This document shows, piece by piece, positions 53,114 to 62,573 of a DNA stretch of 64,000 nucleotides. Location: positions 2,113,001 to 2,177,000 of the forward strand of contig NZ_OY782764.1 of the NCBI RefSeq assembly GCF_963678225.1. Direction: 5' to 3'. Source of the DNA: an uncultured Cohaesibacter sp. Its GTDB lineage: Bacteria; Pseudomonadota; Alphaproteobacteria; Rhizobiales; Cohaesibacteraceae. A program made the position numbers and the translations under genes. A model generated the notes under the pieces. The model was not told where the DNA came from and made no database searches. It was given only the letters and a program-made list of their open reading frames with translations. The number at the start of each line of letters is the position of its first letter. Position 1 is the first letter of the stretch.

Positions 53114-54211
53114 ATGGATCTTGATATGCAGCCACACCCTGATGCGGAGAAAATTGCCACGACCATTGAAGAGCTGTTGCCAGAAATGGATGGCAAGAGA
53201 GCGCGAGACGTTGCCGCTGCTATGGGCATTGCAGAAGGCCTGTTGCTGTCAGCGCGCGTTGGCAAGGATATCACTCGCCTCAAACCTGCAAGCAAACAAA
53301 TGCTCAAGGCCTTCATTGATCTGGGCGAAGTGATGGTTCTGACGCGCAATGAATCTTGTGTTCATGAAAAGATCGGCCACTTTGGGCATATCGGCGGTGG
53401 AGATGCTGTTGCGATCGTTCTGAACAAAGAAGTGGATTTGCGGGTTTTCCTCAATCATTGGATTCATGTCTTTGCTGTTGAGGAAGAGACAACAAAAGGG
53501 GTGAAGCGCTCCATTCAGATTTTTGATGCCGAAGGACAGGCTGTTCATAAAATCTACCTGCGCCCTGCTTCCAATCTTGATGGCTTTGAGAAACTGAAAA
53601 CTGATTTTGTTCATGACACCCAGCTTTCCCTGTTTCAAACGAAGCAGAGCGAGAAGGAAGAAGCTTTTTCGCTACGGGCAGATTCAACTGTTGATGTTGC
53701 GTCCCTTCGTGAAGACTGGAGCGGCATGACTGACGTGCATCAGTTTTTTGGATTGCTTAAAAAGCACAAACTTGATCGTCAGCAAGCGCTTCGTATGGCA
53801 GGCAATGCGTTTGCCAGCAAATTGGATACTGGCAGCGTTCGTGCCGCACTCACTGCGGCGGCCGACATGCAGCTCCCCATCATGGTCTTTGTTCACAACA
53901 GGGGTTGTGTCCAGATTCATTCCGGCCCCATTGCCCAACTCAAGACGGTTGGCCCATGGTTCAACATTCTCGATCCGGGCTTCAATCTGCATTTGCGCGA
54001 AGATCATATCCATGCGGTCTGGCTCGTGCGCAAACCCAACAGCTTTGGCCATGTGACGTCCGTTGAAGTGTATGACGGCCATGGAGACATGATTGTTCAA
54101 TTTTACGGGGTTCGGGACGAAAAGGAAGATGAGAATCCCCAGTGGCGCGCTCTGGCTGAGCAACTACCCAAAATAGAAGCAACCTCAGAATTGATAACGG
54201 AGACAGCCTGA
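53114..54211 (+). CDS. hmuS: Haem-degrading / haem-trafficking factor
   Basis: 365 residues with two related halves (HemS/ChuX repeats): RARDVAAAMGIAEGLLLSARVG in the first and KLDRQQALRMAGNAF in the second; haem-site regions are GHIGGGDAVAIVLN and NILDPGFNLHLREDHI. It takes imported haem and breaks it down or passes it on. Stop and hmuT start share one base (TGATG). Confidence 0.9.
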   Translation: MDLDMQPHPDAEKIATTIEELLPEMDGKRARDVAAAMGIAEGLLLSARVGKDITRLKPASKQMLKAFIDLGEVMVLTRNESCVHEKIGHFGHIGGGDAVAIVLNKEVDLRVFLNHWIHVFAVEEETTKGVKRSIQIFDAEGQAVHKIYLRPASNLDGFEKLKTDFVHDTQLSLFQTKQSEKEEAFSLRADSTVDVASLREDWSGMTDVHQFFGLLKKHKLDRQQALRMAGNAFASKLDTGSVRAALTAAADMQLPIMVFVHNRGCVQIHSGPIAQLKTVGPWFNILDPGFNLHLREDHIHAVWLVRKPNSFGHVTSVEVYDGHGDMIVQFYGVRDEKEDENPQWRALAEQLPKIEATSELITETA

Positions 54212-55140
54212 TGACCAAGAAGCTGTTTTTCTCTCTTTCACGAGGCGCATGCGCGCTCTCTCTGTTTGTCTCTGTCCTTTGCTCCGGTCATGCGACTTTG
54301 GCTCAGGCTATGGCGCCAGACAGTCTGCGCATTGTCTCGATTGGAGGCTCTGTTACCGAGATCTTGTATGCACTTGGCTTGCAGGATCAAATCGTGGCGG
54401 TGGATGATACCAGTACCTTCCCCCCTCAAGCCCTCAAGGAAAAACCCAGCATAGGCTATATTCGGCGTTTAAATGCTGAAGGTGTGCTCGCAGTAGAGCC
54501 CGGCATGATTATTTCAGAAGCGGGAGCTGGCCCCGTTGAGGCCGTTGATAGCCTGAAAGCGGCTGGCATTCCCATAACCTTCATTCCCACCTTATATAGC
54601 TCAGAGGGAATTGTTGAGAAGATTGAAGGCGTTGGTGCGGCAGTCAAGGCTGAAAGGGCCGCTGCCAGACTGGCCGCAACTGTAAAAGCGGAGCTTGACC
54701 TAACCGCCCATGCCATTTCCCGGATACCGGACAAGGACAGGATAAAAGTGCTGTTCCTCTTTTCTGTTCGCGATGGTCGGTTGATGGTGGGGGGCAAAAA
54801 CAGTCACGCGGCAGCCATCATAGAAATGGCTGGCGGCACCAATCTCATGCAATCCATTGAAGGCTACAAGATGGTTGATGATGAAGCGCTGCTCACCAAC
54901 CCTCCCGATGTGATCCTCATGATGAAGTCCCATGGGGGGGCCATCAGCAATGAAGATCTGGCAGCTCTTCCGGCTTTGTCGCATTCGCCAGCCATCAAGA
55001 ATAACCGGATTATTCGCATGGATGGCATGTATCTACTCGGTTTTGGCCCTCGCACTGCCCAAGCTGTCAAGGATTTGGCCAAGCAACTCTATCCCGACAG
55101 TGAATCTATTCGCGATTTGTCACTCGGTGAAAGACAATGA
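54211..55140 (+). CDS. hmuT: Haem ABC transporter periplasmic binding protein
   Basis: 309 residues; signal peptide ending around GHATLAQA. Cluster 8/BtuF-type binding fold: RIVSIGGSVTEILYALG, VDDTSTFP and SIGYIRRLNAEGVLAVEP. The tyrosine region that holds haem in this family is in the latter stretch. Overlaps hmuU by 4 bases. Confidence 0.9.
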   Translation: MTKKLFFSLSRGACALSLFVSVLCSGHATLAQAMAPDSLRIVSIGGSVTEILYALGLQDQIVAVDDTSTFPPQALKEKPSIGYIRRLNAEGVLAVEPGMIISEAGAGPVEAVDSLKAAGIPITFIPTLYSSEGIVEKIEGVGAAVKAERAAARLAATVKAELDLTAHAISRIPDKDRIKVLFLFSVRDGRLMVGGKNSHAAAIIEMAGGTNLMQSIEGYKMVDDEALLTNPPDVILMMKSHGGAISNEDLAALPALSHSPAIKNNRIIRMDGMYLLGFGPRTAQAVKDLAKQLYPDSESIRDLSLGERQ

Positions 55141-56246
55141 GCGTAGCAGGCCTATCCGAAGCAGCTGACACAGGCAAATTGAGCTTGTCAGACTATATCA
55201 AGGCTAAAGGTGGCGACCGCTCCGTCTTTGGCCGTCTGGCCTTTTTTGCGCTTGTGCTTTTGCTGACCGGAACCGCAGGGCTGTCCCTGACTGTGGGTGC
55301 CTCGGATTTGAATTTCGCACAATTGTGGAGCTACTGGCTGGGCGGAGAAGATATGCCTTTGCGTCACACTGTCATTTTGTGGGATATCCGAATGCCCAGA
55401 ATGATACTGGGCATAATGGTCGGCGCATCACTGGCATCGGCTGGAGCCAGTATGCAGGGGCTTTTTCGCAATCCTCTGGCAGATCCCGGTATCGTCGGCG
55501 TATCGGCTGGCGCCGCTCTCTTTGCAATCATCGCCATTATCCTTGGCGATACCCTCCTCTCTCCGCTTCAATCCCTGCTTGGCATCTATATGCTGCCCCT
55601 GTTCGCCTTCTTTGGCGGGGTTTTCAATACGCTCCTGCTTTATATCATTGCCACCAGACGTGGTCAGACATCGGTTGCCACCATGCTTCTCGCAGGCATA
55701 GCCATCGGGGCCTTGATGGGCGCTGTTTCTGGCTATCTTATCTTTATCTCCAATGATCAGCAGTTGCGAGATCTCACCTTCTGGAGCATGGGGTCGCTGG
55801 CAGGCGCAAACTGGCTGAAAATACAGGCTATCTTGCCATTTGTCTTTCTTGCACTGGCGGTCTTGCCCTTCACCGCGCATGGTCTCAATGCCCTCATGCT
55901 GGGCGATCATCAGGCCCGCCATATGGGCGTGCCGATACAAAAGCTCAAACGCATGACCATCGCGTCCATTGCCTTGGCTGTTGGCGCTTCGGTTGCCGTA
56001 ACGGGGGGCATCGGTTTTATCGGCCTTGTGGTTCCTCACTTGTTGCGCCTGCTTATTGGGCCGGATCATCGCTATCTGCTTCCTGCCTCTGCCTTGCTCG
56101 GGGCTGTTTTGCTCTTGTTGGCTGACATGGTTGCCCGGACGGTGGCGGCACCCGCTTCCTTGCCTATCGGTATCGTCATGTCGGCCATCGGCGGTCCCTT
56201 CTTCCTCTTTCTCTTGCTGCGGTCGAAAAGGGATATGATGCTGTGA
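55137..56246 (+). CDS. hmuU: Haem ABC transporter permease
   Basis: 369 residues, FecCD family: LRLPR-like WDIRMPRMILGIMVGASLASAGASMQG, then LADPGIVGVSAGAAL and GGIGFIGLVVPHLLRLLIGPDHR. Several transmembrane helices. Translationally coupled at both ends. Confidence 0.92.
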   Translation: MSVAGLSEAADTGKLSLSDYIKAKGGDRSVFGRLAFFALVLLLTGTAGLSLTVGASDLNFAQLWSYWLGGEDMPLRHTVILWDIRMPRMILGIMVGASLASAGASMQGLFRNPLADPGIVGVSAGAALFAIIAIILGDTLLSPLQSLLGIYMLPLFAFFGGVFNTLLLYIIATRRGQTSVATMLLAGIAIGALMGAVSGYLIFISNDQQLRDLTFWSMGSLAGANWLKIQAILPFVFLALAVLPFTAHGLNALMLGDHQARHMGVPIQKLKRMTIASIALAVGASVAVTGGIGFIGLVVPHLLRLLIGPDHRYLLPASALLGAVLLLLADMVARTVAAPASLPIGIVMSAIGGPFFLFLLLRSKRDMML

Positions 56247-57043
56247 GCTATGCGTTTGAAATGAAGGGCGCATCGGTGCAGGCCGGCACCAAAACCCTGC
56301 TGCATCCCACCGATCTCACAATCAAGGCTGGTGAACTGGTCGTCATTGTGGGGCCGAATGGTGCTGGTAAATCGACGCTCATGAAACTGCTGACGGGGGA
56401 TTACACGCCCGCATGCGGCCAGGTGTTATATGATGGCGAGACGCTCAGTTCCTGGTCTGCTGGAGAAATGGCAGCAAGACGCGCCGTGATGCCCCAATCA
56501 GATCAGCTTTCCTTCCCCTTCACGGTGTTTGAAGTTGTCCAACTTGGGGCCCGGTTATCCTCCGCGAGCCAAGAGGAAGCCAAGCAACGGGCGCTCAAGG
56601 CTTTGATGAAGGTAAATCTGGCCGGTTACGAGGGGCGATTTTATCAGGAGCTGTCTGGCGGCGAGCAGCAACGGGTGCAATTGGCCCGGATCTTGTGTCA
56701 GGTCTGGGAACCTGTGGCTGACAGAATTCCGCGCTACCTCTTTCTTGATGAACCGACCGCAAGCCTCGATATCCGACATCAATTGGATATCCTATCGCTG
56801 GCGCGCGATTTTGTGTCCAAAGGTGGAGGGTGTTTTGCCATTCTGCATGATCTCAACCTCGCCTCGATGTTTGCGGACCGCCTGCTGGTGGTTAGCCAAG
56901 GGCATATCGTTGCCGACGGTCTGCCCCGCGAGATTTTGACTGATCAGCTCATGAGTGAGGTCTTTTCTGTTCCCATCCGTGTCAGCCAAACGCCCCTTAC
57001 ACACCATCATCCCTTTATCCTGCCTCAGTCCTGCATGTTGTGA
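56243..57043 (+). CDS. hmuV: Haem ABC transporter ATP-binding subunit
   Basis: 266 residues from a GTG at 56243 overlapping the hmuU stop (GTGA). Walker A VGPNGAGKSTLMK, signature LSGGEQQRVQLARIL, Walker B YLFLDEPTASLD, H-loop AILHDLNLAS. Last gene of the haem operon. Confidence 0.93.
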   Translation: MSYAFEMKGASVQAGTKTLLHPTDLTIKAGELVVIVGPNGAGKSTLMKLLTGDYTPACGQVLYDGETLSSWSAGEMAARRAVMPQSDQLSFPFTVFEVVQLGARLSSASQEEAKQRALKALMKVNLAGYEGRFYQELSGGEQQRVQLARILCQVWEPVADRIPRYLFLDEPTASLDIRHQLDILSLARDFVSKGGGCFAILHDLNLASMFADRLLVVSQGHIVADGLPREILTDQLMSEVFSVPIRVSQTPLTHHHPFILPQSCML

Positions 57044-57194
57044 TCCTCTGATCGCAGAGTGTGGGAAGCTGGTGTGAAGAGCCGCTCTTGCGTCCGAATG
57101 TTTGCTGGTTCGAGCAATCCAATTGAAAGGGGGGGACTTCCCAAAAGTTGGAAAAGGGCATCGAACCAGCAATCCCGTCATTCGATTGAAGAAC

Positions 57195-58343
57195 CTACAT
57201 CAAGGAGCGATAGAGTTCCTTGACTTCTTCGAGCTTGGCTTCGCGCGGATTACCTCCCGTGCACACATCAGCCATGGCCGCATCTGCCAGCGCATCGATG
57301 TCTTCTGCCTTGGCCCCCACATCGGTAAGCTTGGTGGGGATTTTTACATCGATGGATAGCTGTTGGACGGCGTCGATAGCCGCTTTTCGAGCATCCTCAA
57401 GTGGCATGCTCTCTACGTCACTTACCCCCATGGCCGTTGCGATGGCGCGATATTTTTCGCCTGTATAATCTGCATTGTAGGCCATTAGGGTTGGCAGCAG
57501 AATGGCGTTTGCCACGCCATGGGGCGTGTCATAAAAAGCGCCTAGCGGGTGGGCCATGCCATGAACAAGCCCCAGACCGACATTCGAGAAGCCCATGCCT
57601 GCAACATATTGCCCAAGGGCCATGCCTTCCACGCCTTCGGGCTCGCCAGCACAAGAGGCCCGCAAGGATTTGGCGATGATTTCAATGGCTTTAAGGTGCA
57701 AGGCATCTGTCAATTCCCAGGCGCCGAGCGTGATATAGCCTTCGATCGCATGGGTAAGCGCATCCATACCTGTCGCCGCTTTCAGCGAGACCGGCATGCT
57801 TTCCATCAGCTCGCTATCGATGATTGCGACAATCGGAATGTCATGGGGATCAACGCAGACGAATTTGCGGCGATTTTCGACATCCGTGATGACATAATTG
57901 ATAGTCACTTCAGCTGCGGTTCCCGCCGTGGTGGCCAGTGCAATGATCGGAACGCAGGGCTTTTTGGTCGGGGCTACGCCTTCAAGACTGCGAATGTCTT
58001 CGAATTCAGGGTTATTGATGACAATGCCAATGGCCTTGCTGGTATCTTGCGGAGAGCCGCCGCCAATGGCGATGAGATAGTCGGCGCCACAGGCCTTGAA
58101 AGCCGCAATGCCATCCTTGACCACATCGATGGTTGGATTGGGCATCACCTTGTCGAATATCTCATAGGCCAGCCCGGCCTGATCGAGCATGTCGGTAACT
58201 TTGCTGACGACACCTGCCTTGCTCAGAACGCTGTCTGTAACGATCAGGGCTTTGGAAAAGCCGCGGCTTTTCACTTCGCCAACCAGCTCTGATCGGCAAC
58301 CCGCTCCGAAATAGGATGTTTCATTTAAAATCATGCGATGCAT
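57195..58343 (-). CDS. fucO: Iron-dependent lactaldehyde reductase
   Basis: 382 residues, same length as E. coli FucO and very alike along its length: NYVITDVENRRKFVCVDPHD, ATGMDALTHAIEGYITLGAWELTD and VHGMAHPLGAFYDTPHG, which hold the iron-binding aspartate and histidines. It reduces L-lactaldehyde, a rhamnulose-1-phosphate aldolase product, to 1,2-propanediol (or the reverse with oxygen). It lies 161 bases after rhaM on the same strand. Confidence 0.93.
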   Translation of the reverse strand: MHRMILNETSYFGAGCRSELVGEVKSRGFSKALIVTDSVLSKAGVVSKVTDMLDQAGLAYEIFDKVMPNPTIDVVKDGIAAFKACGADYLIAIGGGSPQDTSKAIGIVINNPEFEDIRSLEGVAPTKKPCVPIIALATTAGTAAEVTINYVITDVENRRKFVCVDPHDIPIVAIIDSELMESMPVSLKAATGMDALTHAIEGYITLGAWELTDALHLKAIEIIAKSLRASCAGEPEGVEGMALGQYVAGMGFSNVGLGLVHGMAHPLGAFYDTPHGVANAILLPTLMAYNADYTGEKYRAIATAMGVSDVESMPLEDARKAAIDAVQQLSIDVKIPTKLTDVGAKAEDIDALADAAMADVCTGGNPREAKLEEVKELYRSLM

Positions 58344-58504
58344 ATCAACTCGTCCTCCCGTGTTGAATGACTTGTGTGTCTTGGTTGCTTGAACCTTTTC
58401 TATCGTCTATTGCGACGAACATGTCGGAGGTCTGGAGGCTTTTTGAAGTCTGTTAGATCGGCGAAATGCAGTCACATAGATTCAAAGAGATTGGGGAATG
58501 GGGG

Positions 58505-58837
58505 CTATTCAAGATGGAACATCTCTTTTAACGGTATGCTCACCGGTTCATTGTCAGGCAGAACCTCCATGAGAGGCGCATTCCAGTCCCACCATTTTCT
58601 GACGATTGCCTTGTCCGGCAGTGCATCCATCAGATGCTTTTCCTCCCGGCGGAGAAAAGCAAAGAGCTGCCCTGTTTCTTCATCCAGAAAAATCGAGTAG
58701 TCCGAAACGCCCGCTTCCTTGAGAACCGAAATCATCTCGGGCCAGATTTCATCGTGGCGTTTCTTGTATTCATCCTCGACACCCGGCTTTAATTGCATCT
58801 TGAAGGCATAACGTTCCAAGGCCTTGATCTCCCCCAT
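58505..58837 (-). CDS. rhaM: L-rhamnose mutarotase
   Basis: 110 residues from the ATG at 58837. RYAFKMQLKPGVEDEYKKRHDEIWPEM and the C-terminal KWWDWNAPLME and DNEPVS fit RhaM, which interconverts the anomers of L-rhamnose. A longer frame begins at 58948 as ATGA overlap with the permease stop, but its extra 37 residues are not in the family and that DNA folds into two strong hairpins. I choose the short form; the long one remains possible. Confidence 0.85.
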   Translation of the reverse strand: MGEIKALERYAFKMQLKPGVEDEYKKRHDEIWPEMISVLKEAGVSDYSIFLDEETGQLFAFLRREEKHLMDALPDKAIVRKWWDWNAPLMEVLPDNEPVSIPLKEMFHLE

Positions 58838-58840
58838 ATT

Positions 58841-58867
58841 GGAAAGCTGTTCCAGGATCAGCTTTCC
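58841..58867 (-). other. Hairpin just before the rhaM start
   Basis: GGAAAGCTG / CAGCTTTCC, a perfect 9-bp stem with a 9-base loop, ending 3 bases before the chosen rhaM ATG. It could hide or expose the ribosome site. Confidence 0.6.
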
Positions 58868-58887
58868 GGATTTCTTTGTGCTTGCGG

Positions 58888-58938
58888 GTGATGGCGCGAA
58901 CCGCGACCATTGATTGGTCGAAGGAGCCGCGCCATCAC
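58888..58938 (-). other. Nested hairpin between permease and rhaM
   Basis: Outer arms GTGATGGCGCG (58888-58898) and CGCGCCATCAC (58928-58938) are perfect over 11 bp; inside, CGACCA / TGGTCG form a further 6-bp stem. It follows the permease stop, so it may guard the upstream mRNA end or set the level of rhaM and fucO. Confidence 0.6.
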
Positions 58939-58944
58939 AAGGCG

Positions 58945-59970
58945 TCATTCGCTTTTCTTCTTGCTAAGGCGTGGCAGATATTTCTGCCCAATGATCGGCA
59001 GAGCCACGGACACGACCAGCAGGGTACCCGTGAACACGATCAGGATGTTGCCCGGCACATTGTTGAGCGTGATGGCCAACCGCAGGAAGCCGATGACAAG
59101 AGCGGCGATGAAGACACCGGATATGGTACCTTTGCCGCCGTTGAGCGAAACTCCACCCAGAACAACAATGGTGATCACTTCCATCTCGAGGCCGTTGGCG
59201 ATATCGGGTCTCGTGCTGCCCAATCGGGAGGTCAGGAAAACCGCAGCCAGGCCTGCCATCAGACCGTTGAGCGTGAACAGGATGAAGCGCAGGCGGTCGG
59301 TGCGAATGCCCGAGAATAGCGCCCCTTCCGGATTGTTGCCCAGGGCAAATATCGAACGGCCAATCGTCGTGTAGTGAATGACAATGATGAAGACGACAGA
59401 GAGCAGAACGAAGGTGATGAAGGAATAGGGCACCATATCCATGAAGTAGGACTGGCCAATTGCCGTGAATGCATCCGGATAATGGGCAATCTTCTCATTG
59501 CCAAGCACACCGGCGGCAACGCCACGAAACAGCGACATGGTGCCGATTGTTACCACGATTGCCGGCATTTTCAGGCGGGTTACCAGAAAGCCGTTGAAGA
59601 AGCCACAGGCAGCCCCTGTCAGTAAACCAACCAGACACAGGGGCAGAGCTCCCAGCCCGAGGCTCTGGCTCGCCAGCCCCATCATCAAGGATGAAAGGGC
59701 CATCACCGAAGCCATCGAAATATCAATGTCCCGACAAATAATGACAAGGGCTGTCGACAGGGCCATCATCGCGATTTCAGAGAAAATGGCCGTTGAATCG
59801 AGCAGGTTGTAGATGTCGAGGAACCAAGGACTTGATAGGTCGCCGCCAACGAAAACCAGAATCAGCAGGCCGATGAGCACGATCTCCCTCGATTTCAGCA
59901 AAGAGCCTGCCGATATCGTTGAGGGGGCATCGAGTGAGGGACGGTTGTTTGAGGAAACTGTCATGGTCAT
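58945..59970 (-). CDS. rhaQ: Rhamnose ABC transporter permease
   Basis: 341 residues; RbsC-family inner-membrane permease. LISTALVIICRDIDISMASVMALSS and VLGGVSLNGGKGTISGVFIAALVIGFL are typical. It overlaps the upstream permease by 4 bases (ATGA). Naming of the two permeases (rhaP or rhaQ) is by position in rhizobial clusters and may be swapped. Confidence 0.87.
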   Translation of the reverse strand: MTMTVSSNNRPSLDAPSTISAGSLLKSREIVLIGLLILVFVGGDLSSPWFLDIYNLLDSTAIFSEIAMMALSTALVIICRDIDISMASVMALSSLMMGLASQSLGLGALPLCLVGLLTGAACGFFNGFLVTRLKMPAIVVTIGTMSLFRGVAAGVLGNEKIAHYPDAFTAIGQSYFMDMVPYSFITFVLLSVVFIIVIHYTTIGRSIFALGNNPEGALFSGIRTDRLRFILFTLNGLMAGLAAVFLTSRLGSTRPDIANGLEMEVITIVVLGGVSLNGGKGTISGVFIAALVIGFLRLAITLNNVPGNILIVFTGTLLVVSVALPIIGQKYLPRLSKKKSE

Positions 59971-60956
59971 TCCTGTACTCCCTGACTTGCAGCCTGCGGA
60001 AGAATCCGCCTGATCGGAGGTTTTCGGCTGATCATGTTGAAATAGACAGCAATCAGGATGATTGCCCCGGACAATGCCTGTTGCCAGAACTGGCTAACGC
60101 CGATAACGGGCAGAATATTGTAGAGCGTTCCAAGGAACAGTGCGCCAAAGACAGCCCCGATAATCGTTCCAGCACCGCCGGAAATGGCAACCCCGCCGAT
60201 GACGCAGGCGGCGACTGTTTGCAGCTCAAAGCCAAGGGCAACGTCGGTATTGGCCATTGCATAGCGGGAGGTCCATAGCCATCCGCACAGACCCGACAGG
60301 GCACCCGTGATGGTATAAACCCAGAATTCGTGATGCTTGACACGAACGCCTGCATATTCTGCAGCTCGGGGATTGCCGCCCATGCCATACAGCTCGCGGC
60401 CAAACCGGGTCTGGGTAGTCATGAGCCACATGCCGAATGTGACGATCAGACCGATCCAGAAAAACAGGGTCAAACCGAGAATGGGGGTGCGGGGGACCGA
60501 TAGATATCCTTCCGGGAACTGATGCTGCACAACCCACGCTCCGCCGGAGACGACAAAGATCATGCCGCGCCAGACACTCATGGTTCCGAGTGTCACGACA
60601 ATCGGGGGGATCTTGAGTTCAGCCACGAGCACGCCGTTGAACATGCCGATGAATGTGCCGATGATAATGCAGAGCACGGGCCAGACAATGGTTGGCAATC
60701 CCGGATTGGCGACCGCGATGAGGGCGACCATCATGCCCGTGAAGGCAAGGTTGGCCGCAACCGACAAATCGATGCCCCGGATCAGGATGACAATCATCTG
60801 TGCGAGTGCGAGCACCATCAAGATGGAAAGGTCCGTCAGCAGATCGCGCAAGGCCTGAACGGTGACGAAGTTGGGCGTGACAATGCCCGCGATGACGATC
60901 AGCGCTATCCAGCTGGCGGCCAGCAGCGCCTCACGGCTCTTGAGTGCCTTGACCAT
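59967..60956 (-). CDS. rhaP: Rhamnose ABC transporter permease
   Basis: 329 residues; second RbsC-family permease: ILIRGIDLSVAANLAFTGM and VIGGVAISGGAGTIIGAVFGALFLGTL. Its start shares one base with the ATPase stop (TAATG). It pairs with the other permease. Confidence 0.87.
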   Translation of the reverse strand: MVKALKSREALLAASWIALIVIAGIVTPNFVTVQALRDLLTDLSILMVLALAQMIVILIRGIDLSVAANLAFTGMMVALIAVANPGLPTIVWPVLCIIIGTFIGMFNGVLVAELKIPPIVVTLGTMSVWRGMIFVVSGGAWVVQHQFPEGYLSVPRTPILGLTLFFWIGLIVTFGMWLMTTQTRFGRELYGMGGNPRAAEYAGVRVKHHEFWVYTITGALSGLCGWLWTSRYAMANTDVALGFELQTVAACVIGGVAISGGAGTIIGAVFGALFLGTLYNILPVIGVSQFWQQALSGAIILIAVYFNMISRKPPIRRILPQAASQGVQE

Positions 60957-62500
60957 TATGCAACCTCCCGGTCATGAGACTGTGTTTGAGGCTTTTTCGC
61001 TCCTGTTGCGTAGGCGGCGATCATTTCTGCATCGAAATCCTCGCGGTCGAATTCAGCAACGATTTCGCCCAGCCGCATGACGATGATGCGGTCGGCCATA
61101 CCCATCAACTCGGGCAATTCAGATGAGACCAGCAGCACGGAGAGATCCTTCTCCACCATGCCGCCCAACGCATCGTGCACCGAAGACTTGGCGCCGACGT
61201 CGATGCCGCGCGTGGGTTCGTCGACAATCACGACATTGGGGTTGGTTGCCAGCCAGCGAGAAAGCACGACCTTTTGCTGATTGCCGCCCGATAGATCCTC
61301 AACTGGTTGTTCAATGTTGGCAGCACGGATGGCAAAGATCTGGCCATAGTCCTGAGCGAGCTTCTTTTCTGCATCCCGATTGGGCCAGATGCCATTTGAA
61401 AGCTTTTTGAGCGATGGCAGAGCAATATTATCCCGAATTGAGAGAGGCAGGATCGCCCCCTGATTGCGCCGGTCTTCCGGCACATAGACAACCCCGGCAT
61501 CAATGGCTTGCGAGCAGTCCGTCCAATGGATTGCCTTGCCATCAAGAGTGATCTCGCCGGTAAAGGCATAAGGGCTCAGCGCCATGATGGAGCGCATGAT
61601 CTCGGAACGCCCCGCGCCAACCAGCCCGTAAAAGCCCAGAATTTCGCGCTTGTGCAGCGAGAAAGAGATGTTCTTGAACTCGATATTGTTGCCCAGATTC
61701 TTGACCTCTAGCAACGGCTCTCCCACTTCGACTGTGCGTTTGGGAAAGACTGTCGCAACCTCGCGGCCGACCATCATCTTGACAAGATCATCCTCCCGCA
61801 CATCGGCAATATTGCCTTCTCCCACAAAAGAGCCGTCGCGGAAAACAACATAGCGATCAGCAATGTGAAAGATCTCGTCGAACTTGTGCGAGATGAACAG
61901 AATGCCTTTTCCAAGCTGCCGCAAGCGCTCGATAATCACATAGAGTTTTTCGATCTCGTTGGACGAAAGTGAGGATGTCGGTTCATCCATGATGACGACA
62001 TCAGCCTCTTCTGCGAGCGCTCTGGCAATGGCCACCATATGCTGCTGGCCGAGGCTGAGTTGTTTGAGCAGGATGGCCGGATCAATGTCGAGATCCACTT
62101 CCTTGAGCAATGCAGTTGCTTTTTCATGCATCTGCTTCCAGTCCAACAAGCCACCGTTTTTCAGGCACGGATGCCCCATGAAGATATTCTCGACAACGGA
62201 CAGTTCTTCAAACAGTGTCGTTTCCTGATGGATGGCAGTAATTCCCATCACAGCGGCAGCTTTGGCCGTTGCCAGTTTGACCGGAATTCCCTTGATTTTG
62301 ATTGATCCACTGTCAGGGTGATAAAGCCCCGTCATGGACTTCACGAGCGTTGATTTTCCAGCTCCATTTTCGCCAATCAGCGCAACGACTTCTCCGGGAT
62401 AGATCCGGCATTCGGCGTTCTTGAGAGCATGAATGCCACCAAATGTCTTGGTGATCCCCTTGAGCTCGACAAGGGGAGTGGTGTTCGCATGATCAGCCAT
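60956..62500 (-). CDS. rhaT: Rhamnose ABC transporter duplicated ATPase
   Basis: 514 residues with two ATPase halves, as in RbsA/AraG. First half: Walker A GENGAGKSTLVKSM, LSLGQQHMVAIARAL, VVIMDEPTSSLS. Second half from about 260: GLVGAGRSEIMRS (degenerate Walker A), DLSGGNQQKVVLSRWL, VVIVDEPTRGID. In rhizobial rhamnose systems this subunit is RhaT. Confidence 0.9.
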   Translation of the reverse strand: MADHANTTPLVELKGITKTFGGIHALKNAECRIYPGEVVALIGENGAGKSTLVKSMTGLYHPDSGSIKIKGIPVKLATAKAAAVMGITAIHQETTLFEELSVVENIFMGHPCLKNGGLLDWKQMHEKATALLKEVDLDIDPAILLKQLSLGQQHMVAIARALAEEADVVIMDEPTSSLSSNEIEKLYVIIERLRQLGKGILFISHKFDEIFHIADRYVVFRDGSFVGEGNIADVREDDLVKMMVGREVATVFPKRTVEVGEPLLEVKNLGNNIEFKNISFSLHKREILGFYGLVGAGRSEIMRSIMALSPYAFTGEITLDGKAIHWTDCSQAIDAGVVYVPEDRRNQGAILPLSIRDNIALPSLKKLSNGIWPNRDAEKKLAQDYGQIFAIRAANIEQPVEDLSGGNQQKVVLSRWLATNPNVVIVDEPTRGIDVGAKSSVHDALGGMVEKDLSVLLVSSELPELMGMADRIIVMRLGEIVAEFDREDFDAEMIAAYATGAKKPQTQSHDREVA

Positions 62501-62573
62501 AATTTCCTCCGTTGGGAGGCAGGTCGGAATGTCCGACCTGCCCGGTAGTGGCTCTACACATCAAGCAATTCAC

